Shown here: positions 53,778-62,565 of the stretch, one piece after another
Position numbering within the stretch: the stretch's first letter is position 1
Layout: every line of letters begins with the position of its first letter
DNA from: an uncultured Bacteroidales bacterium
Lineage (GTDB): Bacteria > Bacteroidota > Bacteroidia > Bacteroidales > FEN-979
DNA length: 64,000 nucleotides
Reading direction: 5' to 3'
Assembly: GCA_903929315.1 (NCBI GenBank)
Contig: CAIYUC010000211.1
Location: forward strand, 1 to 64,000
The notes under the pieces: generated by a model
Seen by the model: only the letters and a program-made list of their open reading frames with translations
What the model was told of the DNA's origin: nothing
Database searches by the model: none
Made by a program: the position numbers and the translations under genes

Positions 53778-54701
53778 TTATTTATTAACCTGAAACGTAC
53801 GATCACCATTTTTCAAAAAAACTACAATTTGCTTTGCTGCAGCAATACCTGCATTGATGTTCGCTTCCTCAGTCTGGGCACCCATTTTCTTGGGGGTAAA
53901 GAAATAACGGCCCTTGAATTTGGCTTCAAATTCTGCTTTATTAACAGGTTCAACATCGGAAAGATAAGCAAATGCCTTTTTTTCCTCAAAGATTCGCAGC
54001 AGATCTGCTTCATGGATGACTTCAGCCCTGGCTGTATTGACAAGAACTGCCGGTGCAGGAATCCTGGATAAGAGGCTATAATTGATTGATTCTTTAGTCT
54101 TACTATTTGCCGGAATATGAAGGGAAATAAAGTTGCAGGTACTGTACAATTCTTCGGCGGAGCCTAAACATTTTACTCCATCTTTTTCGATATCTTCTTT
54201 TGAAATAAAAGGATCGTAAGCATATACTTCCATCCCAAATCCTTTGGCTATACGGGCTACATTCTTGCCAACAGCGCCGTAAGCGTGAATACCAAGCTTT
54301 TTATCTTTCAGTTCGGTTCCTGATTTTCCATTAAAAAAACTCCTTACGTAATAGACCATCATTCCCAAAGCAAGTTCAGCTACAGCATTCGAATTCTGAC
54401 CCGGGGTATTCATCACGCATACTCCCTTTGCACTTGCAGCCTGCAGATCGATATTATCATATCCGGCTCCTGCACGTACTACAATTTTCAACGCTTTACC
54501 GGCATCAATAACGCTTTTATCAGTCTTATCGCTTCTGACAATAACCGCATCGACATTTTCTACCGCCTTGATAAAATCTTCCTGTTTCGGATAACTTTCC
54601 AGAAGGACCAATTCAAACCCGGCACCTTCAACAACTTTTCTGATCCCTTGAACCGCGACAGGTGCGAAAGGTTTATCCGTTGCTATTAAAACTTTTGTCA
54701 T
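53778..54701 (-). CDS. serA: D-3-phosphoglycerate dehydrogenase
   Basis: The first committed enzyme of serine synthesis, oxidising 3-phosphoglycerate with NAD; 307 aa, short type without an ACT domain. Features are VVRAGAGYDNIDL, VCVMNTPGQNSNAVAELALG, cofactor loop LGIHAYGAVGKNVARIA, catalytic Arg in NTARAEVIHE and GAQTEEANINAGIAAA. The usual catalytic His in the TPHxGA motif is Lys here (TPKKMGA, about residue 268). It follows serC by 30 bp, so both are co-transcribed. Confidence 0.92.
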   Translation of the reverse strand: MTKVLIATDKPFAPVAVQGIRKVVEGAGFELVLLESYPKQEDFIKAVENVDAVIVRSDKTDKSVIDAGKALKIVVRAGAGYDNIDLQAASAKGVCVMNTPGQNSNAVAELALGMMVYYVRSFFNGKSGTELKDKKLGIHAYGAVGKNVARIAKGFGMEVYAYDPFISKEDIEKDGVKCLGSAEELYSTCNFISLHIPANSKTKESINYSLLSRIPAPAVLVNTARAEVIHEADLLRIFEEKKAFAYLSDVEPVNKAEFEAKFKGRYFFTPKKMGAQTEEANINAGIAAAKQIVVFLKNGDRTFQVNK

Positions 54702-54731
54702 AGAATATCACCGTTTATTGTTATTACAGAC

Positions 54732-55802
54732 TTATGCGTTGATTTTTTCAAATTCATGCATGCAATCGATCAATGCCTGAACACTTTCAATAGGTAATGC
54801 ATTGTAGGTCGAGGCTCTGAAACCACCTACTGAACGGTGTCCTTTAATTCCAACCATCCCTTTGCTTTTTGCAAAATCCATAAAGGCATCTTCTTTATCT
54901 TTATATTGTTCTTTGAGAACAAAGCAAATATTCATAATCGACCGGGATTCTTTTTCAACCGTTCCTACGAACATTTTGCTATTGTCAATAGTATTATAAA
55001 GAAGATTTGCTTTTTCAATATTCATTTCCTTGATCTTCTCAATACCCCCCAGGCTTTTGATCCACCGTAAGGTTTCCATACATGTGTATATCGGTAAACA
55101 AGGTGGTGTATTAAAAAGAGAGCCTTCCTTAATATGTGTTTTATAATTTAACATGGTAGGAATAGGTCTGTCGACTTTACCCAGTATATCTTCCCTGAGA
55201 ATAACAAAAGTAACACCGGCAGGACCCAGATTCTTTTGTGCACCCCCATAGATCAAAGCATATTTTGAAATATCAATGGGCCTTGTTAATATATCAGAAG
55301 ACATATCAGCGACCATATTGACAGGGCTGTCCATATCATACCGGATCTCGGTACCGAAAATAGTATTGTTCGTGGTAATATGAAAATAATCTGCATTCTC
55401 TGGAATGGTAAAATTCTTTGGGATATAGTTAAAGTTCTTGTCACCGGAAGAGGCAACAATATCAACCGCACCGAAAAGTTTGGCTTCTTTGATCGCTTTC
55501 TGCGCCCAGACGCCGGTTTCCAGGTAAGCTGCTTTCTTCTGAAGCAGGTTATATGGAACCATGCAGAATTGAAGGCTTGCACCACCACCTAAAAACAATA
55601 CATGGTAATTGTCGGGAATTTTTAACAGTTCTTTGAATAGGGCAACTGTTTCATCAATAATAGCCTGAAAATCCTTGCTTCTGTGCGAGATTTCAAGAAT
55701 TGACATCCCGATACCATTCAGTTCAAGAACAGCCTTTGCAGTGTTCTCAATCGCAATTCTGGGAAGAATGGAAGGCCCTGCATTAAAATTGTGTTTTTTC
55801 AT
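54732..55802 (-). CDS. serC: Phosphoserine aminotransferase
   Basis: A PLP aminotransferase of 356 aa converting 3-phosphohydroxypyruvate and glutamate to phosphoserine. It shows FNAGPSILP at the N-terminus, [23 protein letters not shown]-Lys in [12 protein letters not shown] (about 188), [17 protein letters not shown] and [15 protein letters not shown] at the end. It is first gene of the serine operon, with a good promoter 60-90 bp upstream. Confidence 0.96.
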   Translation of the reverse strand: MKKHNFNAGPSILPRIAIENTAKAVLELNGIGMSILEISHRSKDFQAIIDETVALFKELLKIPDNYHVLFLGGGASLQFCMVPYNLLQKKAAYLETGVWAQKAIKEAKLFGAVDIVASSGDKNFNYIPKNFTIPENADYFHITTNNTIFGTEIRYDMDSPVNMVADMSSDILTRPIDISKYALIYGGAQKNLGPAGVTFVILREDILGKVDRPIPTMLNYKTHIKEGSLFNTPPCLPIYTCMETLRWIKSLGGIEKIKEMNIEKANLLYNTIDNSKMFVGTVEKESRSIMNICFVLKEQYKDKEDAFMDFAKSKGMVGIKGHRSVGGFRASTYNALPIESVQALIDCMHEFEKINA

Positions 55803-55862
55803 AAGAAATAAGATTAAAATATAGTAAAACCAAAGTAAAGAAATAGATATTGATTATTAAAA

Positions 55863-55894
55863 CAAAGGTAAAAGATTTTACTGTGAAAAATCAA
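55863..55894 (-). promoter_or_regulatory. Promoter of the serine operon
   Basis: On the minus strand TTG (CAA at 55892-55894) is followed after 21 bases by TACCTTTG (CAAAGGTA at 55863-55870), matching TTG/TAnnTTTG. It leaves a leader of about 55 bases before serC. Confidence 0.6.
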
Positions 55895-55964
55895 ACTTGG
55901 AAAATAAAATTTTTACGGAAAAGAAAATTAATATAAGAGAGGAAATTCAATGGGTGACAAAGCA

Positions 55965-56903
55965 TTATTTTCTTTTTTTAGAAGGTAATGGACTGTTTCT
56001 GGCATCCACTTCATGAAGGAAAATCCATGCATCTTTTGAAAATACAAAAGCATCATATGTATCAGCTTCAGGCACATAAAACTGGTACTGGTTCTCTAAT
56101 TGAGGTTCCAATGGAACAAGATGGTCAAAAATGATCATTTTCGCCTTTTTGCCTTTTATTCCGGATTGTTTTAATAAGGCAGCCGATTTATTCCCTACAG
56201 GTAAGCCCATCTCATTATAATTTAATGCCATTTTTGCTGATAAAGAATATTTGAATATGACTCTTCTTACCTGTCCATCTTGAAAATTTTTAAAGATCTT
56301 TGCCCCCATATGTGGTATTCCATCTTTATCAAATGTTAAAACTTCGATGATTTTCTCAGCAATGAATCTGTTTTTCGCTATCCACCCCAGAAGAGTATAA
56401 TATTTTTTGTTATCCGGAATGGATGAATTCTCAATGATTTTATAATATAATGTACCATACCAATGATTGACATCCAGTGTTTGGATCGCCGGTTGGTCTA
56501 TCGAATCTGATCTGTCGGCCAGGTCAAAGGTTTCATATTGATCCTTGCTCTTATTATAAACCTGCAGGAAACAAAAAGAAATGTTGGTCCCATCGCTTTT
56601 AGGGAGGTTCCAATTATACATCCTGAATCTCTTGTCAGGTGATTTCAATTTTCCCAGTATCTTTATAGAATCGAAGGGGTAGTCGAAAGAACCGGGGAGA
56701 TGGATAGCCTGGTCCAATGTAATAAAGAACAGGGCATTCAAATGCAACCTGGCTGAATCTGAAGATGACTCCTTTATCAATTTACCAATGCTTTTAAGGG
56801 AATCTTCAGACTGTTTGAGTGATGGGTTGTTTTGTGCGACCACAGAAATAGCGAAAAAAATCAGACAGACGTAAAGTTGAGACTCAAATAACCGCTTAAA
56901 CAT
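55965..56903 (-). CDS. Exported protein of unknown function
   Basis: A 312-aa exported protein. The signal peptide is SQLYVCLIFFAISVVAQ. The mature part contains a helical stretch (SLKQSEDSLKSIGKLIKESSSDSARL), then beta-rich sequence with RFRMYNWNLPKSDGTNISF, YYTLLGWIAKNRF and MIIFDHLVPLEPQLENQYQFYVPEADTYDAF. The LGW and DHL blocks recur in a family of uncharacterised Bacteroidota secreted proteins, as far as I recall. It stands alone between serC and a repeat-containing intergenic region. Confidence 0.7.
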   Translation of the reverse strand: MFKRLFESQLYVCLIFFAISVVAQNNPSLKQSEDSLKSIGKLIKESSSDSARLHLNALFFITLDQAIHLPGSFDYPFDSIKILGKLKSPDKRFRMYNWNLPKSDGTNISFCFLQVYNKSKDQYETFDLADRSDSIDQPAIQTLDVNHWYGTLYYKIIENSSIPDNKKYYTLLGWIAKNRFIAEKIIEVLTFDKDGIPHMGAKIFKNFQDGQVRRVIFKYSLSAKMALNYNEMGLPVGNKSAALLKQSGIKGKKAKMIIFDHLVPLEPQLENQYQFYVPEADTYDAFVFSKDAWIFLHEVDARNSPLPSKKRK

Positions 56904-56979
56904 GAATGCTGATTCTGATTTAATTGTGGAAAATTGTATTAAACCTCAAAACTCATCACCTTAATGGGGTTGACCAAAA

Positions 56980-57082
56980 AGTCTTTGTGATCTTTGTGTG
57001 AAACTTTGTGACCATTGTGGTTAATTCATAAAACGCTGAACCACAATAAACACTAAGAAGGCACTGAGTACACAAAGAAGAA
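56980..57082. repeat. Imperfect intergenic inverted repeat
   Basis: The left arm has units of (c)TTTGTG(a/t) ending ATTGTGGTT (56983-57022). The right arm begins AACCACAAT (57039) and ends CACAAAGAAG (57081). The two arms are roughly complementary around a short spacer. This AACCACAA...CACAAAG pattern looks like a dispersed intergenic repeat. The surrounding gene-free stretch 56904-57222 holds nothing else but a -7 box at its right end. Confidence 0.55.
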
Positions 57083-57195
57083 ATAATTATCTTCAGACCT
57101 ACCTTTTAGTCAACCTCAAGCCACGAGTTTTCGTGCGGGGGTGAGGTTATTTAACGGGAAATCCTGTTCATTATTTCTACTACCTGTGAATAAGT

Positions 57196-57203
57196 TAAAT
57201 TTG
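57196..57203 (+). promoter_or_regulatory. -7 box upstream of the acyl-CoA reductase gene
   Basis: TAAATTTG matches TAnnTTTG, 19 bases before the ATG at 57223. The -33 part is not evident. Confidence 0.45.
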
Positions 57204-57222
57204 TACAAAATTTGAATCCATT

Positions 57223-58281
57223 ATGACCCTGAATGAAAGGATAGATTCATTTGTAGGGCTCGGAGAACTTTTCCGGAATTTCCCCGGCGAAACGGATGAT
57301 CCGCAATTGGAAATAATCCGGGCTGCAGCAAAACAAGCGCAGATTGAAAATCCCTGGTTTTTACAAGAGAATATTTGTCATGCTCTTTTATCACTTGCCG
57401 AAAGGTTAACTCATGAAAAGCTCGAGAAATGGCTTAAACCTTATATGAGAAAGATCGCTGACAATGATCAACCGCAAACTATAGCCATAGTAATGGCGGG
57501 AAATATCCCCCTTGTAGGTTTTCATGATTTTCTCTCTGTATTGATAACAGGACACCGGTTGATCGCTAAATTATCTTCGCAGGATGCTGTATTGCTTCCG
57601 GCTATTATTGAGGTTTTAATTGCCAATCATCCGGAATGGAAGGATTATACCAGTATTACCAGACAACCGTTATCTTCCTTTGATGCAATCATTGCCACCG
57701 GAAATAATAATTCCTCCAGGTACTTTGAGTATTATTTCGGAAAATATCCGAATATTATACGAAAAAACCGTAACAGCATAGCTATTATTACTGGTGAAGA
57801 GACAAATGAGGATCTCTATGCACTGGCAGATGATGTACTGCTCTATTTCGGATTGGGGTGCAGAAGTGTTTCAAAATTATATATTCCGGTTGGTTACGAT
57901 CTGAAACAGTTTATAAACAACCTTGGGAAATTCGAATATTACAGGTATCATCATAAATACAGGAACAATTATGATTATTTTAAATCCATTTATATCATAA
58001 ATAAGATCCCGTTTATTGATACGGGAGATATCATCCTGACAGAGAACAATTCAGTTTCATCACCAGTCTCTGTTATATTTTATGAATATTATGAAGATCT
58101 GAGAACTTTGTCAAAACAAATCGGGGACATGGACAGTCAATTACAAAACATTGTTTGTCATAAACGGATAAAAAGTCATTGGATTTTACCTGGTACGGCT
58201 CAACATCCTGAATTATGGGATTATGCAGATCGGATCGATACAATCGATTTTTTACTGAATCTTGGAAAGAAAGATGAATAA
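57223..58281 (+). CDS. Acyl-CoA reductase (LuxC-like)
   Basis: A 352-aa enzyme of the LuxC/acyl-CoA reductase family that reduces acyl-CoA or acyl thioesters to aldehydes. The aldehyde-dehydrogenase-like fold has catalytic Cys in YFGLGCRSVSKLYIP (about residue 212), with TIAIVMAGNIPLVGFHDFLSVL as nucleotide-binding region and IIRKNRNSIAIITGEE. It is slightly shorter than LuxC of luminous bacteria, as usual in Bacteroidota. No luciferase genes are present. A role in fatty aldehyde or aryl-polyene-type metabolism is possible but unsupported here. Confidence 0.87.
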   Translation: MTLNERIDSFVGLGELFRNFPGETDDPQLEIIRAAAKQAQIENPWFLQENICHALLSLAERLTHEKLEKWLKPYMRKIADNDQPQTIAIVMAGNIPLVGFHDFLSVLITGHRLIAKLSSQDAVLLPAIIEVLIANHPEWKDYTSITRQPLSSFDAIIATGNNNSSRYFEYYFGKYPNIIRKNRNSIAIITGEETNEDLYALADDVLLYFGLGCRSVSKLYIPVGYDLKQFINNLGKFEYYRYHHKYRNNYDYFKSIYIINKIPFIDTGDIILTENNSVSSPVSVIFYEYYEDLRTLSKQIGDMDSQLQNIVCHKRIKSHWILPGTAQHPELWDYADRIDTIDFLLNLGKKDE

Positions 58282-58305
58282 ATGGCAAAATCAATAAATG
58301 ATTTT

Positions 58306-58336
58306 TTTGTGATCTAAAGAAAAATCTTTAATTTTG
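58306..58336 (+). promoter_or_regulatory. Promoter of the L31 gene
   Basis: TTTG (58306-58309), 19 bases, then TAATTTTG (58329-58336): a near-perfect Bacteroidota -33/-7 promoter, 28 bases before the ATG. Confidence 0.8.
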
Positions 58337-58364
58337 CACACTTATTTGAAAAATCAGTCAAAAA

Positions 58365-58634
58365 ATGAAAAAAGATATTCACCCGAAAGATTACAGGCTG
58401 GTCGTTTTTAAGGATATGTCGAACGATTATGCATTCTTATCCAAGTCCACCATACAAACAAAAGAAACGATCCTTTGGGAAGATGGGTTGGAATACCCTT
58501 TGGTTAAACTTGAAATATCACATACCTCACATCCTTACTTTACAGGTAAAATGAAGCTTATCGATACTGCCGGCAGGGTTGACAAATTTAAAAGCAGGTA
58601 TCAGAAACACATCGATCAGAGAGCCAATAAATAG
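58365..58634 (+). CDS. rpmE2: 50S ribosomal protein L31 type B
   Basis: A ribosomal protein of 89 aa. [41 protein letters not shown] and RYQKH are typical of L31 type B. No cysteines occur, so it is the zinc-independent (C-minus) form. Many bacteria express this form under zinc shortage, but many Bacteroidota have it as their only L31. It is monocistronic, with a strong promoter and a terminator of its own. Confidence 0.96.
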   Translation: MKKDIHPKDYRLVVFKDMSNDYAFLSKSTIQTKETILWEDGLEYPLVKLEISHTSHPYFTGKMKLIDTAGRVDKFKSRYQKHIDQRANK

Positions 58635-58659
58635 CTGGAATGTTTTACAATCAGCATTG

Positions 58660-58694
58660 AAAGCCTCCTTTTACACAAAATGGAGGCTTTTTTT
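58660..58694 (+). terminator. Rho-independent terminator after L31
   Basis: A 9-bp stem AAAGCCTCC/GGAGGCTTT with a 13-base loop is followed by a run of seven Ts. It lies 26 bp after the L31 stop. Confidence 0.93.
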
Positions 58695-58716
58695 ATAAAA
58701 TTAAATAATAAATGTC

Positions 58717-58724
58717 TAATTTTG
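58717..58724 (+). promoter_or_regulatory. -7 box upstream of the GlmU-like gene
   Basis: TAATTTTG fits TAnnTTTG, 53 bases before the ATG. No clear -33 TTG. Confidence 0.45.
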
Positions 58725-58777
58725 TCAGTTGACTATATGACAATTACCTGAGATACAACATAAAACTATCAGTACAA

Positions 58778-59968
58778 ATGAACTATATCTTATTCGACGA
58801 AAGTATTGTCAGAAATAACTTACTTCCGCTAACATTTACCAGACCGGTCGCGGATATCCGGATAGGGATCCTTACCATCCGCGAAAAGTGGGAAAAATAT
58901 CTGAAAGTGAAAACCTCTACTTTAACTGAAACGTATTTATCCCGTAAATACCCCATTATAAAGGAAAATAATAACATTCTTATCAATGGATCGGTTTGTC
59001 CTAACGAGGAGATCATCAACATCATTAAAAAGCTGAAGCCAAACCAGACGGTTGTTTCACGTGATGTTATCATTGCCCTGCACATTACGGCAGAAGAGCT
59101 TGATAATATCAGTGAAGCCACAAATGAAGGGATCGAAGAGATTAACGTGAAAAATATTCCATTAAAAGTAAATCAGCTATGGGACATTTTTTCCAAGAAT
59201 GAAGCTGCGATTTTGGAAGATTTTATTTTACTTACAAACAATAAAAAATCGCAGGAATTAAGCTCAAGTAACAAGGTGCTTGGACAGGAAAATATTTTTG
59301 TTGAGAAAGGAGCCGAAATCGAGTGCGCAGTATTGAATGGATCAACCGGACCGATCTTCATCGGCAAAAACGCGGAAATTATGGAAGGAAGCGTTATCCG
59401 GGGACCCTTTGCACTTTGCGATCATGCGCAGGTAAAAATGGCAGCAAAAATTTATGGTCCTACTACCATAGGACCTTACTGCAGAGTAGGAGGAGAGGTG
59501 AATAATTCGGTTTTCTTTGGATTCTCAAATAAAGCCCATGATGGATTTTTAGGACATTCTGTCATAGGAGAATGGTGCAATCTTGGTGCAGACACAAACA
59601 CATCCAACCTTAAAAATACATATGATTCAGTGCGGCTGTGGAGTTACAGTAAACAGACTTTTGTTGCGACAAACCTGCAGTTTTGCGGATTGATCATGGG
59701 AGATCACTCGATGTCCGGGATTAATACAATGTTTAATACCGGTACGGTTGTTGGTGTCAATGCAAATATATTTGGATCCGGTTTTCAGAGGAATTTCATT
59801 CCTTCATTCAGTTGGGGAGGTACCTCAGGTCATTCCAACTATAATCTGAACAAGGCCATGGAAGTTGCTGAACTCGTTTATAAAAGAAGGAACCGGGTCT
59901 TTGATGAAACGGAAAAAGAGTTGCTCTCCAATGTCTACCACCTTACGCTGAATAATAAGTGGTTTTAA
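58778..59968 (+). CDS. GlmU-like nucleotidyltransferase with left-handed beta-helix
   Basis: A 396-aa protein. The N-terminal part (residues 1-160, YILFDESIVRNNLLPLTFTRPVADIRIG) is a degenerate sugar-nucleotidyltransferase fold lacking the usual glycine-rich LAAG(x)GTR loop. The C-terminal part (about 185-345) is a hexapeptide left-handed beta-helix with IFIGKNAEIMEGSVIRG, KIYGPTTIGPYCRVGGEVNNSV and NLGADTNTSNL. Bacteroidota carry this GlmU relative widely. The activity may be acetyl- or uridylyl-transfer on a sugar phosphate. Substrate not deducible. Confidence 0.87.
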   Translation: MNYILFDESIVRNNLLPLTFTRPVADIRIGILTIREKWEKYLKVKTSTLTETYLSRKYPIIKENNNILINGSVCPNEEIINIIKKLKPNQTVVSRDVIIALHITAEELDNISEATNEGIEEINVKNIPLKVNQLWDIFSKNEAAILEDFILLTNNKKSQELSSSNKVLGQENIFVEKGAEIECAVLNGSTGPIFIGKNAEIMEGSVIRGPFALCDHAQVKMAAKIYGPTTIGPYCRVGGEVNNSVFFGFSNKAHDGFLGHSVIGEWCNLGADTNTSNLKNTYDSVRLWSYSKQTFVATNLQFCGLIMGDHSMSGINTMFNTGTVVGVNANIFGSGFQRNFIPSFSWGGTSGHSNYNLNKAMEVAELVYKRRNRVFDETEKELLSNVYHLTLNNKWF

Positions 59969-60084
59969 AATAATCTGACCTGAGTTTGTCATTATATTTT
60001 TTCCTGTAGAAAATTGGCATATATATTGCCATTGCTTTTCTTTTTTAAGCAATAAGTTGTAATTTAGAACCGATTTCTTTGCAA

Positions 60085-62541
60085 ATGGAAAATCCAATCC
60101 TATATTCACCACTATTATTTTCGGAAATCCTGGATGCTGAGACTGAATTCATCCCTTTATTATCCTCGGAAGACGAGGAAGTAATTAATTCGGAGGATGT
60201 CCCCGAAATTCTGCCAATACTTCCGCTACGGAATACTGTTTTATTTCCCGGAGTCGTCATTCCGATCACGGTCGGAAGAGACAAATCAATTAAATTAATT
60301 AAGGATTACTACAAAGGTGACAGGATTATCGGAGTGATTGCACAGAAAGATGCCTCTATTGAAGATCCGGAGTTTCATGACCTGCATACTGTCGGGACCG
60401 TCGCCTATATCATCAAGATCCTGCAAATGCCGGATGGCAGCAATACAGCTATCCTTCAGGGAAGAAGAAGATTTAAGGTAAATGAACCTCTACAAACAGA
60501 CCCTTACATCAAAGCAAAAGTTTCAGCTTATAATATCCCGGTCAATTCACCTGCTGATAAGAAAGAATTTAATGCACTGATCTCATCATTGAAAGACCTT
60601 GCAATTCAAATTGTCAATAAATCTCCCAATATACCATCGGAAGCAGCATTCGCGATTAAAAATATCGAAAGTCCTGATTTCCTGGTTCATTTCATCTCTT
60701 CAAATCTGGCCATTGAATTGATTGAAAAGCAGAAGATTCTGGAAATGACTGACCTCGCTGAAAGGGCCAACCTTGTTCTGACGCATCTTACCAGGGAAAT
60801 TCAGATGCTTGATTTAAAACAACAAATTCAAAGTAAAGTAAAAGTCGATCTCGATAAGCAACAACGGGATTTCCTTCTCAACCAGCAGCTGAAAACCATC
60901 CAGGAAGAGCTTGGGGGGACTCCAAATGCGCAGGAGGTGAATACGCTCAGGGAACAGGCGAAGAATAAAAAGTGGTCAAAAGAAGTGGAAGCTGTTTTTG
61001 AAAAAGAGATGAGCAAACTTCAAAGAATGCATCCGGCTGCCGCTGAATACTCAATCCAGGTAAATTATCTTGAAACGCTTGTCCAACTTCCATGGGATAC
61101 CTTTACAGAGGATAATCTCGACCTGAATCATACGCAGAAAATTTTAGATGAGGATCACTTCGGACTTGAAAAGGTTAAAGAAAGGATCATAGAATATCTG
61201 GCGGTTATCAAGCTTAAAAAGGATCTGAAATCACCCATTCTTTGCCTTGTCGGGCCTCCGGGTGTTGGAAAAACTTCTTTAGGACGGTCGATTGCAAGAG
61301 CTTTAGGGAGAAAATATATAAGGATGTCGCTCGGTGGGTTAAGAGACGAATCGGAATTGAGAGGGCACCGGAAGACCTATATTGGCGCAATGCCTGGCAG
61401 GATAATCCAGAATCTGAAGAAAGTGAAATCTTCAAATCCTGTTTTTGTGCTGGATGAGATCGATAAGGTAAGCGGGATGAACTTCAGTGGGGATCCGCAA
61501 GCAGCTTTGCTGGAGGTCTTGGACCCTGATCAAAACGTAGCGTTCTATGATAATTTTCTCGAGATCGAATACAACCTTTCAAGGATCATGTTCATCGCAA
61601 CTGCGAATACATTGAGTACTGTGCATCCTGCCTTACGTGACAGAATGGAGGTAATCGAACTTCCTGGTTATATAATCGAAGAAAAGATTGAAATCGCTAC
61701 CCGTCATCTGGTACCCAAACAAATGAAAGAACATGGCTTACGAAAAACCCAATTGATATTCAGCAGGGACCTGTTACAAAAAATCGTCGAAGACTATACA
61801 CGGGAATCAGGCGTCAGGACGTTGGAGAGAAATATTGCCAGGATCATCAGGAACAAAGCTAAATCCATTGTCACCAAAGAAAAATTTACAAGGAATCTCG
61901 GTACTGAGGATCTTAATAAAATCTTAGGTCGTCCTATTTTCCAGGTTGAAAAATCCATATCAAATGTGGTGGCCGGTGTTGTAACCGGTCTTGCCTGGAC
62001 CGCTACAGGAGGAGAAATTCTTTTCGTAGAAGTCAGCCTGAGTAAGGGGAAAGGTGAACTTACACTGACCGGTAATCTGGGAGATGTAATGAAAGAATCG
62101 GCTTCCATTGCACTGGCATATTTAAAATCACATGCTTTTCTCTTTGGGATCGATCCCAATGTCTTTGAAAAATGGAATGTACATATTCATGTACCTGAAG
62201 GTGCAACTCCAAAAGATGGGCCGTCAGCCGGGATTACCATGTTCACTGCGCTTGCTTCTGCTTTCACCCAGCGAAAAGTAAAGGAAAAGCTCGCCATGAC
62301 TGGCGAAATCACATTACGCGGGAAAGTGCTGCCGGTAGGGGGGATCCGGGAGAAAATCCTTGCTGCCAAACGAGCCAATATTACTGACATCATCCTGTCA
62401 GTTGAGAACCGGAAAGATATCGAAGAGATAAAACCTGATTATATCAAAGGTTTGAATTTCCACTACATTGAAGAGATGGCAGAAATCAATAACCTTGCAA
62501 TGCTAAATGAGAGGGTAGCAAATCCTATTTCTTTTAGTTAA
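60085..62541 (+). CDS. lon: ATP-dependent protease Lon
   Basis: The AAA+ serine protease that degrades misfolded and regulatory proteins; 818 aa from the ATG at 60085. The N-terminal substrate domain ([19 protein letters not shown]) is followed by a coiled coil. Walker A is in [20 protein letters not shown] (about 391), Walker B in VFVLDEIDK. The catalytic Ser is in [10 protein letters not shown] (about 713) and Lys in [19 protein letters not shown]. Full length and complete motifs. It is monocistronic and convergent with the aminopeptidase. Confidence 0.97.
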   Translation: MENPILYSPLLFSEILDAETEFIPLLSSEDEEVINSEDVPEILPILPLRNTVLFPGVVIPITVGRDKSIKLIKDYYKGDRIIGVIAQKDASIEDPEFHDLHTVGTVAYIIKILQMPDGSNTAILQGRRRFKVNEPLQTDPYIKAKVSAYNIPVNSPADKKEFNALISSLKDLAIQIVNKSPNIPSEAAFAIKNIESPDFLVHFISSNLAIELIEKQKILEMTDLAERANLVLTHLTREIQMLDLKQQIQSKVKVDLDKQQRDFLLNQQLKTIQEELGGTPNAQEVNTLREQAKNKKWSKEVEAVFEKEMSKLQRMHPAAAEYSIQVNYLETLVQLPWDTFTEDNLDLNHTQKILDEDHFGLEKVKERIIEYLAVIKLKKDLKSPILCLVGPPGVGKTSLGRSIARALGRKYIRMSLGGLRDESELRGHRKTYIGAMPGRIIQNLKKVKSSNPVFVLDEIDKVSGMNFSGDPQAALLEVLDPDQNVAFYDNFLEIEYNLSRIMFIATANTLSTVHPALRDRMEVIELPGYIIEEKIEIATRHLVPKQMKEHGLRKTQLIFSRDLLQKIVEDYTRESGVRTLERNIARIIRNKAKSIVTKEKFTRNLGTEDLNKILGRPIFQVEKSISNVVAGVVTGLAWTATGGEILFVEVSLSKGKGELTLTGNLGDVMKESASIALAYLKSHAFLFGIDPNVFEKWNVHIHVPEGATPKDGPSAGITMFTALASAFTQRKVKEKLAMTGEITLRGKVLPVGGIREKILAAKRANITDIILSVENRKDIEEIKPDYIKGLNFHYIEEMAEINNLAMLNERVANPISFS

Positions 62542-62565
62542 TTGCCGTTTGGATTATATCCCTAA

